From Blasia pusilla (Eukaryota; Marchantiophyta; Marchantiopsida; Blasiales), in contig CM114271.1 in the NCBI GenBank assembly GCA_050084515.1, positions 34,472,001 through 34,536,000 on the forward strand: a DNA stretch of 64,000 bases, written 5' to 3'. How positions within the stretch are numbered: position 1 is the first letter of the stretch; every line of letters starts with the position of its first letter. Shown here one piece after another: positions 11,488-22,816 of the stretch. The notes under the pieces were generated by a model. That model saw only the letters and a program-made list of their open reading frames with translations, was not told the DNA's origin and made no database searches. The position numbers and the translations under genes are program-made.

Positions 11488-14400
11488 ATGATCTCGCAGT
11501 TCTTTGTGCTGTCTCTGCGTGGAGATAACATCGTGTTTCGAGATTGTAAGTGTTCCGGTCTCCGTCGGACAGGGCTTCGGTTGTTTCGGGTGTGGGAGGC
11601 TTTGTTGGTTTGGTTAGAGGTTGACGGTGGATCCGGCTTGTTGTTTCGCATCGTGAAGTGTCTCTCCGCGTGCTGTATTTTGGTGTGGAGGCATTTTCAT
11701 GTTTTCTTGTACATTTGGGAATTAGCGAATGTTGTTCTAGCCGTGTCGGTCCGATTTGTTTGACAACATCGCCTGCTTCGGTGTTGCGATGCCCAGCGCT
11801 GCGCACCGATGGTGCCGCTTTGAACGCTGAGACCAATTCTACTGCTACTGCGAGCTGTTGTCGCGTCGGGACTTCTTGTCAAAGCATGAGGATGGTTAGA
11901 GGGGAATGTTGTCGAGATAAATAGAGACACTGATGGGATAATTGAGGACGAATTCTGTAGTGTTGTATCCTGCCGTCCTCATTCTGTGCACCATGCACGA
12001 GTGTGATGGAAGCAGACCTTTTATCAGTCCTTTGAAGTGACAACAGGGAGAGCTAGATTGGAACCTTAACCTCACGTTTCTTAATTTCTGGATGTGACGA
12101 GGGCAGATCGTGGTGATGTGCCAAAAGGGAGTGCAGAAATATTTTTCCGTAAAGTAAAGTTTTGGAAGGGCGAGGAAGGGGAGGAAGCTCCGCCTGTGTT
12201 CGTAGGTATTCTTTCACGGGCATTTATGGATGATTGGTACTCCATTCACATTTTGCTGAATTGCTGTCGGACAGAGCTGTTTGTTACTTAAGGGAAAGTG
12301 GTACAATCCCATTTGTGTTTACAATATGGTATGTATGGCTGTGAACTGTGATGCAGAATGTGGACGGGGTCAACTACCTTCATGTCAAAGTGGGTGGACT
12401 TTTATTTGTGGCTACCACAAGAGTCAACTTGTCCCCTGCTTTATTGCTGGAGCTACTGCAGAGGATAGCTCGCGTGACAAAGGACTATCTTGGTGTTCTC
12501 AATGAAGACTCCCTGAGAAAGAACTTCGTCCTTGTTTACGAGCTGCTCGATGAGATGATTGTGAGCTTCTGCATCTTATCTATTTATTGGGAAATTTCAG
12601 TGACGTCTTTGTTGTGGTAGCCTTTCAGTTTCTGTTTTGGCAAGGGTCAAATGCTGCAACAGATCTCAAGATGAAGAAAAAAAATGTGAAGAAAACCCGC
12701 AATAGACAGATCCATTTTGCTCCGATTGGTTCCAGTGGTTGAACTGTTTAAAATGCTAACTACTCTGAGGGTTTATACCCCAGGATTTTGGTTACCCTCA
12801 AACTACATCAACGGAGGCACTGAAGTCATTTGTCTTCAACGAACCTGTGGTTATTGATGCTGCCCGGCTACCTTCTCTTGGACCAGCAGCATTATTCATT
12901 GTATGAATCTCCTCCTGCCATGCTGAGCCTTTCTTTTGTGCCATATGTTTGCAAGTTAATTTTTTTGATGGCTACCTTCAAGAGCTTATGAAGTCATGGA
13001 CAATACCAACACCAATTAATTGAATGATGACGTAAATAAGGAGAAGATTTGAGGGGAACTTCATGAATGTGGACATGGGCCTCGAGATCCTGTTGAGGAG
13101 AACATGGTACTCTATATCCACTCACTAGCAGTTACTGTGGTTTGCAGCAAGGATCAAAACGTGTGCCAGGTACAGCAGTCACAAAGTCAGTAGTTGCTAA
13201 TGAGCCGGGAGGCAGGAAGCGAGAAGAAGTGTTTGTGGATATTATCGAGAAAATTAGTGTCACCTTCAATGCCAGTGTAAGTGCCTGACAAGTGTTATTT
13301 CTCTAGATACGATGTCAAAATATGCTAGATCCTGGCCTTTCTTGACAATTTTGAAATAACTGAGAACACATTCTGGTGACTGGCCGTTCCATCATAGCTC
13401 TTGTTTTCCCATTGTAATCTGGTTTGATGGTTTGGTGCAGGGCTATATTTTGACCTCAGAAATCGATGGAACCATCCAGATGAAGAGCTATCTTTCTGGC
13501 AACCCAGAAATTCGTGTGGCACTGAATGAGGATTTGAGCATAGGACGCAATGGTGAGAATGCCCTTTTAGCGGAGGATTGATCACCACCAGACTTGCAAA
13601 CGTTTTTGCAATCAGTAGCTTGTGGGCAGATGAACCTATGTATGAAATAGTAGTGGGCAGAAAGTCTGATCACAATCCTTCTTTGAAAGTTGGACGGTGC
13701 TTGTAGTTGATAGTGAGTATTGAGTCTGAACTGAGGATAGAAGTTCATCAATGTGCCAGGTGTCATGTAGAGACAGTTGATTGTTGGTAAGATTTCCACG
13801 TATGTTAGAAGGCGCCAGTGTTTCCCATACAGAAAAAAAAAACCAAAGAAAACCTGATGACCCCTCAGGCAAACTGCAAGTATATTTTCTCTGCAAAGAA
13901 AAGCGTTCTTTTATTTTCAGAGAAATATCTAGTGCTGCTGATACCTGACCCCAGATGTGCAGTGTGGAATGGATTTTTGCTCCATGGGAAACCAAGCAGG
14001 ATAGGGTTTCATCCGCTATGACCATGTTCCAGAAGCCCTGAGATACATTCATATTGTGGAGGCTTGGTTTCGTCACTGCTTGAATATGTTCTGTCGCTGC
14101 TGCAGAGTATGGTGGGGCATCTGGAGGTATGGGCATGGTCATTTTAGATGACTGCAACTTCCATGAGTCTGTGCGACTGGATGACTTCGAAACAGATCAC
14201 TACCTGACCTTGGTTTGCTCATTACTCATTCCCTTCTTTAGTCTTTTTTATTTTTTGGTTGGCTTGGTGATGATACTGCATTCAATTTCGGAACTATGAT
14301 GTAGGTACTCCCTAACACTCTTACTAGAACCAAGGTCCTTGGATGTAATTCAGATCATGCACTCAGGGGTTTTTACCCTCTCTTTTTGATGAGAGTTTGC

Positions 14401-16707
14401 AGAGCCCTTGTTCTTTCTCGATATGTGATAGTGTATTGCAGAAGAACAGCTCCTATCCTGTGAAGGAAGAGGTCATCATGGCAGTTTTTCTCTCATTTTT
14501 GCATTCAGATAAGCTGCAAGCTGCAACTTTTGACGGAATATTTTGAACCCGGGCAGATTGCATGCAAGACAAAAAGCTTACTTTCTCCTCATACTTGTCC
14601 ACCTCCAGGTACCACCAGATGGGGAGTTCCCAGTGATGAACTACCGCATGACCCAGGAGTTCAAGCCACCTTTCAAAGTGATTCCTGTAATTGAGGAAGC
14701 TGGGCCATTCAAGGTTTGCAGATGTTCCACCTTATTTTGTGGATTAGCCCTTGTAAATGCAATTGAGTAAAGGTGCTAAAAGAGATTGTGTTCTCACAGG
14801 CGGAGGTAGTTTTGAAAGTTCGAGCTGACTTCCCTCAAAACGTGACTGCAAATACCGTCGTACTGCGGATACCTCTTCCAAAAACAACTTCAAGGTACAT
14901 GCTCTATTTAAACTCCAAATATGTTATGTTTGAAATATGATGTAGCTGTCTGCTAGAGGCAAAAGCAACCTTTACTGGGACTTTTTAGAGGAGCACGGAC
15001 AAATTAAGAAGATCAGAGGTAAGATGACACTAGAGATGTGAAAGAGAATGATGTGAATGAGATGTACATGCTTATGCACTGGTCACTGTACAAACTTGGA
15101 CCTGCAGTTGAAAGCTTGCAAGAATTTAGACCAGTTTCATGTGGATGGAATGTGTTTTGTCATCATCATATAAACTATACATGAAAGGAACTAGGATCTT
15201 CATTGTTTGATAAATATATAGGTCGTGCAAACAGATTCCTTGGAACTATCAACGCCATGAAGAATGATCTATGTGTTTTCAGGAAAAACTCTGGTGATTT
15301 ACCTGTTAGGTAAGTAACCTTAACACAATTTTGTGGTGATGCCAGAGTTAGCTTTGACCTGGAAGTGGGAGCCACGGGCCAATCTGCAGATTTTAAGGAG
15401 GCTACTAAAACCATTGAATGGTCCTGTAAAAAGGTATCACCCATTTTCTTGTAACACCTCTTGGCTTCATATTACAAAGTTTGCTTATCCACTGAGGTAT
15501 GTACTTTGAAAGTGATTGACTTTGAGTCACTCCATAGTGAAGGAGTCACCCCGATTAAATCACCTTGTGGACAGGATATAAACGACCCCTTAACAGTGAA
15601 CAATAGTAGTTTATAATAGGATCAACAAGGTCCATGGCCATTACCTGAAGTTGGGGTTGTGCCCCGCGGCGCCGACCCAGTCTCCATTCACCAATTGTTC
15701 CATAGTGTGGTGTGCCACATCTTACCTTCTGTACGACCTTGGTATTGTCTATTTAGGTATCTTGCATTGATGACGATGTCAGACTTTGGTGTGCATCATA
15801 GGTTGGATGGGACATCTATTGACATAATCTCGTCTCTATACTGTCGACAACAGTAATACCTGCATAATTTGGTTTTAAGGTGATCTGGTCCAGGGCTGCT
15901 TTCTTTAACCAAGTAATGGTGGTGTTAGTGTGATCAACTGAACTAACAGACTAACATGGCTCCAAATTTGGATCGATTTTGGTGGTTGCAGATTGTTGGA
16001 GGTTCAGAGCATACACTAAGAGCCAAGTTGACTCTAACTCAGGAGAAGAATAGTGAGCTCATGCTTCCTATTCGAAAATAATCTTGCAACCTTTAACATC
16101 TCTCTCTCTCTCTCCCTCTCTTTGTGTGTATGTTCTACCATGAAATGCTGTCAAGTTTTTCTGTGAAAATACGATGAGCTCTACGGTGGTTGGGATGTTC
16201 GCAAGTGATTTCAACAGAAAATTGGTATGTTTCATTATCTGTGAAATCCATATTGGATGATCAGCTCATGCCAAATTTTGCTGTCCCCACCTGTCTTCTT
16301 TGGGATGCAGTGAACATCAGAAAGGAAGCGGGTCCAATAAGCATGTCATTCACGATACCCATGTTCAACGCCTCAAAACTTACAGTATGTGATTTGTTCT
16401 CTTATGTTTTGGTTGTGAAAAGTTGCTAGCTGCAAAAGATGCGAGCCATGGTATTGAAGCAGCCATTTGTATCTAATGTGTTGTCATTGTTGTACCATAC
16501 GCCATCTACTTTGGTATAGCTGATATACTTGCAGATACATATTAGTAGCAGGAAATGAGTTATCAGCAATGCTTAGACTCTGAACTTGTTCCCTGTAATG
16601 TGGTGCAGGTCCGATATCTACAGGTTGTCAAAAAGTCAAAGTCTTACAACCCGTATCGCTGGGTTCGATATGTTACTCATTCCAACTCTTATGTGATTCG
16701 GACATGA
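11488..16707 (+). CDS. AP4M: AP-4 complex subunit mu (mu4 adaptin), 13 exons
   Basis: Medium subunit of the AP-4 adaptor, which selects cargo with tyrosine-type sorting signals at the trans-Golgi network. Exons, all with GT-AG introns and consistent phase: 11488-11545, 12107-12201, 12357-12560, 12784-12900, 13148-13276, 13441-13552, 14106-14212, 14609-14713, 14800-14894, 15346-15433, 15992-16052, 16311-16384, 16609-16707. They join to 1,344 nt, giving 447 residues, close to the roughly 450 of plant AP4M. The start MISQFFVLSLRGDNIVFRD is the usual mu4 beginning. Residues 1 to about 140 form the longin-like domain (NVDGVNYLHVKVGG, LLQRIARVTKDYLGVL). About 170-447 is the mu-homology domain (SGYILTSEIDGTIQMKSYL, VMNYRMTQEFKPPF), ending YNPYRWVRYVTHSNSY. 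No stop or frameshift is present. Introns 7 and 8 both use GTTTGC donors. Host gene, unrelated to the surrounding transposons. Confidence 0.95.
16099..16120. repeat. Short (CT)n tract in AP4M intron 11
   Basis: TCTCTCTCTCTCTCCCTCTC-type tract between exons 11 and 12, well upstream of the 16,310 acceptor. It could serve as an extended polypyrimidine stretch but is too distant for the acceptor itself. Confidence 0.8.
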
Positions 16708-16932
16708 CATCCATAATAGCTCCCCAGTACACTGATTGGCAAGCTTCAGGACTTCTGTAGTGTAAAATGTTTATACCAAAATTTTCTCTTAGGTGGATAA
16801 GTAAGCAGGAAGGGGTCTCATGGGACGAATGTAACTTTCTGGCTTTTTCTGGCCATTAGGAGGCGAGGGCCTGTGGTGGACTGTCCTCAAGGATTCCTGG
16901 TGGAAACGAAAGAAGGCACAGTTTGACCAGTC

Positions 16933-16938
16933 AATAAA
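16933..16938 (+). terminator. AATAAA polyadenylation signal of AP4M
   Basis: AATAAA lies 226 bases after the AP4M stop codon, a normal 3' UTR length for a plant gene. No better-placed signal is seen between the stop and this site. Confidence 0.6.
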
Positions 16939-17236
16939 AGGAGGGATGGTTTTGGGCATGAGGATGTGGAATTCATCAGTAAAATGAATGTCCGTTGTTA
17001 AGCATCATTTGGTCATGGAGGTCATGTACCTGGTCCCATCTCTGTGGAAGGTCGAAGGATGCTAAGGTCAATTTGACATATAATGCCGAGACTCTTGCAA
17101 GCAAAACATGCTCTTGTGTTGTCAGCGTCTTGCCCAGTAGATACTGCACTGCAGCCTTGTTGAATGGCAAATCTCCGAGTGGAACCTCTTCTAAATATTC
17201 GAAATACTCCATGTTCGCGCACCATGAATTGTTGGC

Positions 17237-17275
17237 ACACCAGATACATGGTCCTCTAGGCCATGTATCTGGTGT
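17237..17275. repeat. Perfect hairpin, 15-bp stem and 9-nt loop
   Basis: ACACCAGATACATGG, loop TCCTCTAGG, then CCATGTATCTGGTGT. All 15 stem positions pair, with no mismatch. It lies about 300 bases past the AP4M poly(A) signal. The stem is shorter than a plant microRNA precursor arm. A recent foldback insertion or a structured RNA are alternatives. Confidence 0.85.
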
Positions 17276-17676
17276 AAACGCTTCCAGTAAACGCCCTCCC
17301 CACTCCCTGCTTGCCTCAGCCTACACACTTTCAGATTAGCACCAAAAATCTTCTGCAACGTATGGTAACAATGTATCGGTTTCTCCATAACACTTCTCTC
17401 GAGATTCGAGGATCGTTCCTAGAAACGTACATGGCAAGTATGTTCCTCTCACGCCGAGCATAAAGTACACCGTCCAAAGTACTCGATGATGCCCGTGGAT
17501 GAGAGGTCTCGTCCTTCGCTTTCCACTAAGGCCGCGCCCTGGACCTACGAGATGCTGTGTGCCGACGTGTAGAAGCTCTGCGACGAGTCGCAGACAGTAG
17601 AACCCGAACAGCCATCGGTTACCATCCTCTTATCATCCTATCTGTCCAGTTTTGGAGCGCAGTAGAGCACTGGCGA

Positions 17677-17780
17677 ACTCTGCGTGCATAGCTTTAAATC
17701 GACTCTGCCCTGACAAACTCGGCGTGCGTAGCCTTAAATCGACTCAGTTTTGACGATTTCGGCGTACGTAGCCTCGTGAC
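17677..17780. repeat. 40-bp tandem repeat, about 2.6 copies
   Basis: Unit 1 (17,677-17,716) and unit 2 (17,717-17,756) share GCGTGCxTAGCxTTAAATCGACTC; unit 3 (from 17,757) keeps CGGCGTACGTAGCCT before diverging. Each begins with ACTCxGCGTG or a variant. No function is evident. Confidence 0.8.
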
Positions 17781-18120
17781 GGTTCATAATGGCAAATCTG
17801 TCAAACTCGCCGCAGGTCACACAGGTGTGAGTCTGTGACTCTGTGCCCCCCACCCCATCGCTCCCCGTCAGAGCGCCGGGAGGATTCCCAACTGTGGCTC
17901 CCAAGCAGTACTCGTTCATTCCTTGTTTCTTTCTCGTAGCCTCGTAGGTGCTGTTGTACACACTGCGCAGCTACAACATTCGGAGTCCGCTGTTGCAACA
18001 AAAGTATCATTCCGCCTTTTTCGAAGTCTTCCAAGAGCCTCTCCATCGGTAATTCGCCGATCGCTTTCGCTCCACTTCGGCACTTCTGGAAAGCCTTCAG
18101 TTATTCGTACTTTTTTAAAA

Positions 18121-20974
18121 TTAGTAAATATAATTACAAGAAAAAATTACACAAACATAAAGATGTGGGAAAAGGGAATTTTTATGTTTCAATAATAATA
18201 ATAATAACCATAATAATAATAATACACGTGATGTTGTGAGAATTTCTCCTATCCACTCCAAGGGAGGAGGTGGAGTAATAGAGGGGAACACGGGGTGAAT
18301 TTTAAATTAAAATGAGAAAAGGGATTAGACAAAAATAATATGAATAATTAGATATACATATTTTTATTTTTATTTATATATATGTGGAGGGTTTTGAGTT
18401 TCCTAAAATGAGGTGTGGAGAATAGATGGAAACATGGGGTGAGTTTAAAATTAAAAGGAGAAAAGAATTTAGAGGAGATGATCATGTCATTGAAAAGAAA
18501 ACTAATCTCTTCCCAAGAGGAGGAGGATTTTTTTATTTTTAAAACACTAATCCTATAGAAGAACGCAAGGCTATAAAACGTTTCCTATGTTTGATATTTT
18601 TTAAATTGAAACACGGCCAAAACTACTCACATGGAAATGTCTTGAACGAAAAATTAAACCTAAAACAAAAGTAGTCTATAGTTTGGTAAGGTTGTGTCAC
18701 TATCTCATACAAAAGTGAGATAAGGTACATCATTCTTAGCTTCTTAGGGTGGGGTTCAACATCTTCCCCTAGTCTAACATATGGTGGTTAGATATCTTGC
18801 TATAGGTCGGTAAACACCTACAACTTTTCAATTCTTTCTCATTGAAATATTTTCGATAGAAAGGATGCTATATCGTAATACCCATTTTATTATAAAAACA
18901 AACCTCAAAAGAGGACAAAGAAAGGTAATAACATGTCCGATTTATGCAAAATGTCAAGAGTAGCATAAATGATCTAAATAGAAAATTTTCCATATAAAGA
19001 CAATGCTTGAAGACCTCCATGACATCATGGCGTCTCAAAGCTATTACGACAAAATTAATCGTTAAGACACTTAGGCCAACACCTACAAAAATATCACGCG
19101 GTTGGTAGGCAATCCTTTGATCAACTTATCATCAGCCAAAAGAAATTATGCACATTGTTTATAACTAACACTAGAAGTACCAACAATGACGTAAAGGTTA
19201 ATATCGGGTTTGGAGGGGGTGGTAAGAACTATATTATCGCCATGCCCCATCGATTGTGTTGAATCCGAAGAGGTCCATTTCAGATGCAGATATGTGGTCC
19301 CATTAATATGGAGGAATTATTTGTTGTGATTGATGCAAGTGTGAATAGAAAAAGCACCCACCTTAGGGGAAGGAGATAGATAGAAAAGGACCTTGGAGAA
19401 AGCGTAGGGTGACCTTAAAAAGAGTCCAGCATACCATGCAACACTCATGGAAGAGTGAGCATGAAGAATGCGATAGACATCTCTCACTTGAGGTGTTCAA
19501 GGGTAGTGATGGTCATTAATTGCATGGTTAAATTTTCGTTGTACTTTTTTTTTATAAATATGCGAATATTTTCTTTTTACCATATTTCAAAGAAAGTTTA
19601 CATTATTAAGTCTTTCAGTACCAATAAACTCAATGTATGATCTTAGCAAGTTTATAGAAGAGCCAAACATTGTAGGAAATTCAGTCTTGCTCTTCCTAGA
19701 TGCTCCTCAACCCTCCTATTCAACAAGGCTCACAAAATTGTAGAGAGCCATAATTAATTAATTAACTAACTAATAAACTTTGCAAGTCTTATAGCTAATT
19801 TCCCTAATGGCTCCATTATGTCATCGTCCTCACAACTCTCTACATTGACTATATTTATGTAGTCTTTTTAGGCCCGGAAGAGTTGGATTGAGGATGGTCT
19901 CAAGTGGTTTCAAGGAAATCTTGACCCTCCAAATTCCATCTTGCCATTCACAATTGGAACCCATCTTCTATAGGATTACACTATCACACGCTCATCGCTA
20001 AACAACCCTAAACAGTAAATATCGGACAAGTTTCATTACAAATGTTACTTATGCAATTCAACTTGTCTTTTTTCGTTACCTTGTCAATTATAGCCTTTGA
20101 ATTTTCTATTGCCAAAATCCCCCTTTTGATGGTTTATCCCATACCGACTTATCCACGTTACCTTTCTCCTTCTCTCACTGACATGAACCATCAACCAAGT
20201 TCTCTTATTTCATCCTCTTTCAACTCGTGTTGCATCTAATGAATTGACTTCGAAAGAGGCCCTCTCTAACAACTCTAAAAGCGACAACCAACTGCTAAAA
20301 ATGAACGATAGAAAATACAAGGAAGGAAGAAAAAAACGAAAGGAGACCGACCTAGTCCTAAATAATTATATCTCCACATCTATTCCTACGAGTTAGGTAC
20401 CACCGCCACATCGTACTTTTCAGGATTAAACAATGCTCTATTTTACAGCTCCTCCACCAATACAATCCCTATGTCGTTCTTGGGATACTTGGCTCATACC
20501 ATCTACGCTAATGGGACCAATACGTCTAAGCGTTTGAAGTTGCGATATTAATATCCACTTTATTATAAAAACAAAGCGTGTGAAGTTGCGATATGGCTAT
20601 GTGATACTTGTTTTCTTTTTTTAACATGGGCTTATGGTTTCTTGTTTTTCCATGCGCGTGGTTTTCTCTGGCTTTGGTTTCTTGTGGGTCATTAAGTTTG
20701 TTACTAGTTCTTTTGTAAATAGTACTTGCTTAATAACACCATCGCTATAGGCGCTTTATTCATTAGCTGCTCATTTCTAAGGAGCTTCATGAAATTACTA
20801 TTATGGTTGTCTAGCTTGGATATCAACGAGTAAGAGATGGGGACAAAACGATTTTAAGAGGAGAATGGAGAGTCACTCGGAAGGCATTATTTCTATTTAT
20901 ATTCCACCTTCAATTTTTTTTTTCCTTAAAATCCTTCAATTTTTTTCTTATAAATTAATAAGAAAAATCAGAAA
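18121..20974. other. A+T-rich non-coding DNA with short repeats
   Basis: No gene recognised. An (AAT)n microsatellite lies at 18,191-18,223. The phrase CCTCAAAAGAGGACAAAG followed by AAGGTAATAACAT at 18,903 recurs near 60,601, marking a dispersed repeat of unknown class. TTTATTATAAAAACAAA occurs at about 18,887 and 20,560. These look like old element fragments without coding remains. Confidence 0.5.
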
Positions 20975-21496
20975 TGCTTAAGTTTACCATCACATATTAG
21001 CGTAGTGATTACACCACAGACAGAACCACACAACATATATTACAAGCCTGCAAGAATTATTGTTAAGCTCGGATCAACTGTATAGTCAATGTTCGGAAGG
21101 TGATACGGCGCACAGTTACGCACATGGTCCTTCCAAACCATACCATCACGTCCCTCCAATAAGAGAACACCTGATGACAAAACCTCACACACTCTCAAGA
21201 TGGTGCGCCCCGTAGTCACATCCAACGTCGTAGGTGCCGTCTGCTGCAAGTAGATATAGTCTCCCTGATGAAACCTCTGGATAGTAGGTCAATAACCACC
21301 CCGAATAGTCGCATACCTCAATGTATCCCGATGTTGCGCAATCACCAAGTTCTCAAACGCCATGGGCATCACTCTCCAAAAAAAGTCAGCCCTCTGAGGA
21401 CATGCTCGTATCCATACATCATGGTCATCAAGGTTCAACAACTCACCAACATCTCGACAAATGGCCGCACTGCTGAGCCGCATATGAAGGCGCAGG
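20975..21496 (-). pseudogene. Family A Gypsy, integrase C-terminus and PHD-like tail (3' fragment of the deleted copy)
   Basis: Minus strand, continuing the copy at 27,544-30,696 after removal of the nested chromovirus. It reads 'RVMPMAFENLVIAQHRDTLRYATIRGG', then 'DYIYLQQTAPTTLDVTTGR', then 'VLLLEGRDGMVWKDHVRNCAP', the region after integrase in methyltransferase-bearing Gypsy polyproteins. It ends with 'YMLCGS...LICDG', resembling the start of a PHD finger whose first Cys has become Tyr. Stops break the frame at about 21,287 and 21,039. Similarity stops near 20,975, so the finger is cut short and no 3' LTR is seen. Here gag is fused directly to the integrase C-terminus, so most of pol was deleted. 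Confidence 0.65.
21492..21496. repeat. Target-site duplication GCAGG, left copy
   Basis: GCAGG directly precedes the 5' LTR (TGTAATC at 21,497) and is repeated at 27,539-27,543 directly after the 3' LTR. Five bp is the normal Gypsy duplication length. Confidence 0.92.
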
Positions 21497-21849
21497 TGTA
21501 ATCATCCTTTGTTAGTCATAGTTAAGTTAGAATCTATGACATGAAGCGCATAAGTGAGAAAGAATCAACCAAAAAGAGAAAAGACAAGATATATGAGATA
21601 AAGATGAGAGTGGGGCCATAGGTTGGTGAAAAGGAAGATAAGGATGAGGTTGAGGAAGATGAGGTTGGGACATTAGACTCCAAAGGAGATCCTCTCATGC
21701 TATGAGAGTAGGACACATGACATAAGGATATGTAGAGCTAATTTGTCTTCATTGTACCTATTTCTAAGTATATAAAGGAAGAGGAGAGGCCTTGAGGGCA
21801 TTCTACCTTTGAGCAACTCTAGAATGGTTCCGTGAGCTGGAGAGTTATA
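21497..21849 (+). repeat. 5' LTR of the chromovirus (353 bp)
   Basis: Begins TGTAATCATCC and ends GAGAGTTATA, where the 3' LTR ends GAGAGTTACA, so the terminal CA has mutated to TA. It contains a TATA box (GTATATAAAGG). It aligns end to end with 27,187-27,538. Of the 28 substitutions 20 are transitions. Confidence 0.95.
21769..21779 (+). promoter_or_regulatory. TATA box in the chromovirus 5' LTR
   Basis: GTATATAAAGG lies about 70 bases before the LTR end and is conserved at 27,459-27,469 in the 3' LTR. A similar GAATATATAAAG occurs at 61,877 in the related fragment. Position and conservation fit the element's promoter. Confidence 0.65.
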
Positions 21850-21850
21850 A

Positions 21851-21864
21851 TAGTATTATAGTAA
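21851..21864 (+). promoter_or_regulatory. Degenerate chromovirus primer-binding site
   Basis: TAGTATTATAGTAA just after the LTR aligns with the tRNA-iMet type site TGGTATCAGAGCA at most positions. Decay here is consistent with the terminal LTR mutation next to it. Confidence 0.5.
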
Positions 21865-22607
21865 GGTTGATCTTCCAACGAGAGTGGATTCCCCCTCTTG
21901 GAAGGATGACCAAGTAATGATACATTGTTTAGAGTAGATAGGTTGTTAGAGGCTGGAAGTGGCTATTGAGTTACAAGTAGAGTAAGGGGGAAAGGTTGTT
22001 TTTCAGATAATGGATGGATAGGAAGCGAGAGTGGCTCATAATTTTCCGTTTCTTAATCCGTTCATCATCAAACTCTTATATGTAGATAGACAATGGTTCA
22101 CGAGATACCTCGTATATCACTTTGGTGAAGTTTTCATGACGCAAGTGATGGAGTCTCGATATCCGGTGATCCTTCCTATTATAACATATGATCGTGTATG
22201 GGATTGCACTATTTATATATATTTTTAGAGGAGATATGGGGAATGGATTTGAATAGGCCTCCACAAGTATTTTTTAACACTCGATGTATAGTCCATGTGG
22301 TTTGTCAACCTAAGATAGCATATAGAGAGTTTATGGTGAGGAAGTTTGATCAAGAGTATTATGATGAAGTCATTGCGTCAACATTGCCTTTTGTAGTCCT
22401 TATTATGCGAAATTGGCAGTGTATATCTTGATCTTATATTAGAGTGATAGTAAAGGGTCAGGGGAAAGTTGGAGCGATCATGGAAGAAACTTTGAGGGAT
22501 ATGATTCTTGAATTGAGAGAGAGTTGAGAGTTGCATTTGATCAAAGTCAAAACCAAATCCAAGAATTAGCGCAAGAAGTTGCTTCGGTCATAAATATGTG
22601 AATGAGT

Positions 22608-22715
<108 letters not shown>

Positions 22716-22816
22716 CCGATAGATGGGATAGAGACGGAAACCACGAGTGTCGTGACTTTTGTGGAGAGTGACAAAATCTTAAGGGCACGAGCATTGGAGG
22801 CCCAAGCAACAAAAGA

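Larger units (their letters stand above)
16976..18120. other. Non-coding DNA downstream of AP4M
   Basis: G+C content remains moderately high and several short frames overlap on both strands, but none shows a family motif, so I call no gene. It contains a perfect 15-bp hairpin at 17,237 and a 40-bp tandem repeat at 17,677. The boundary at about 18,110 is sharp: sequence becomes strongly A+T-rich (TTTTTTAAAATTAGTAAATAT). Confidence 0.5.

Noticed and set aside
11307-11930. Minus-strand and alternative plus-strand frames over the AP4M start region
   Set aside because: They overlap AP4M exon 1, its 5' UTR and intron 1 and show no family features; shadows of G+C-rich sequence.
13325-14157. Minus-strand frames of 87-173 codons across AP4M introns 5-6 and exons 6-7
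   Set aside because: They are antisense to well-supported AP4M exons and carry no recognisable domain.
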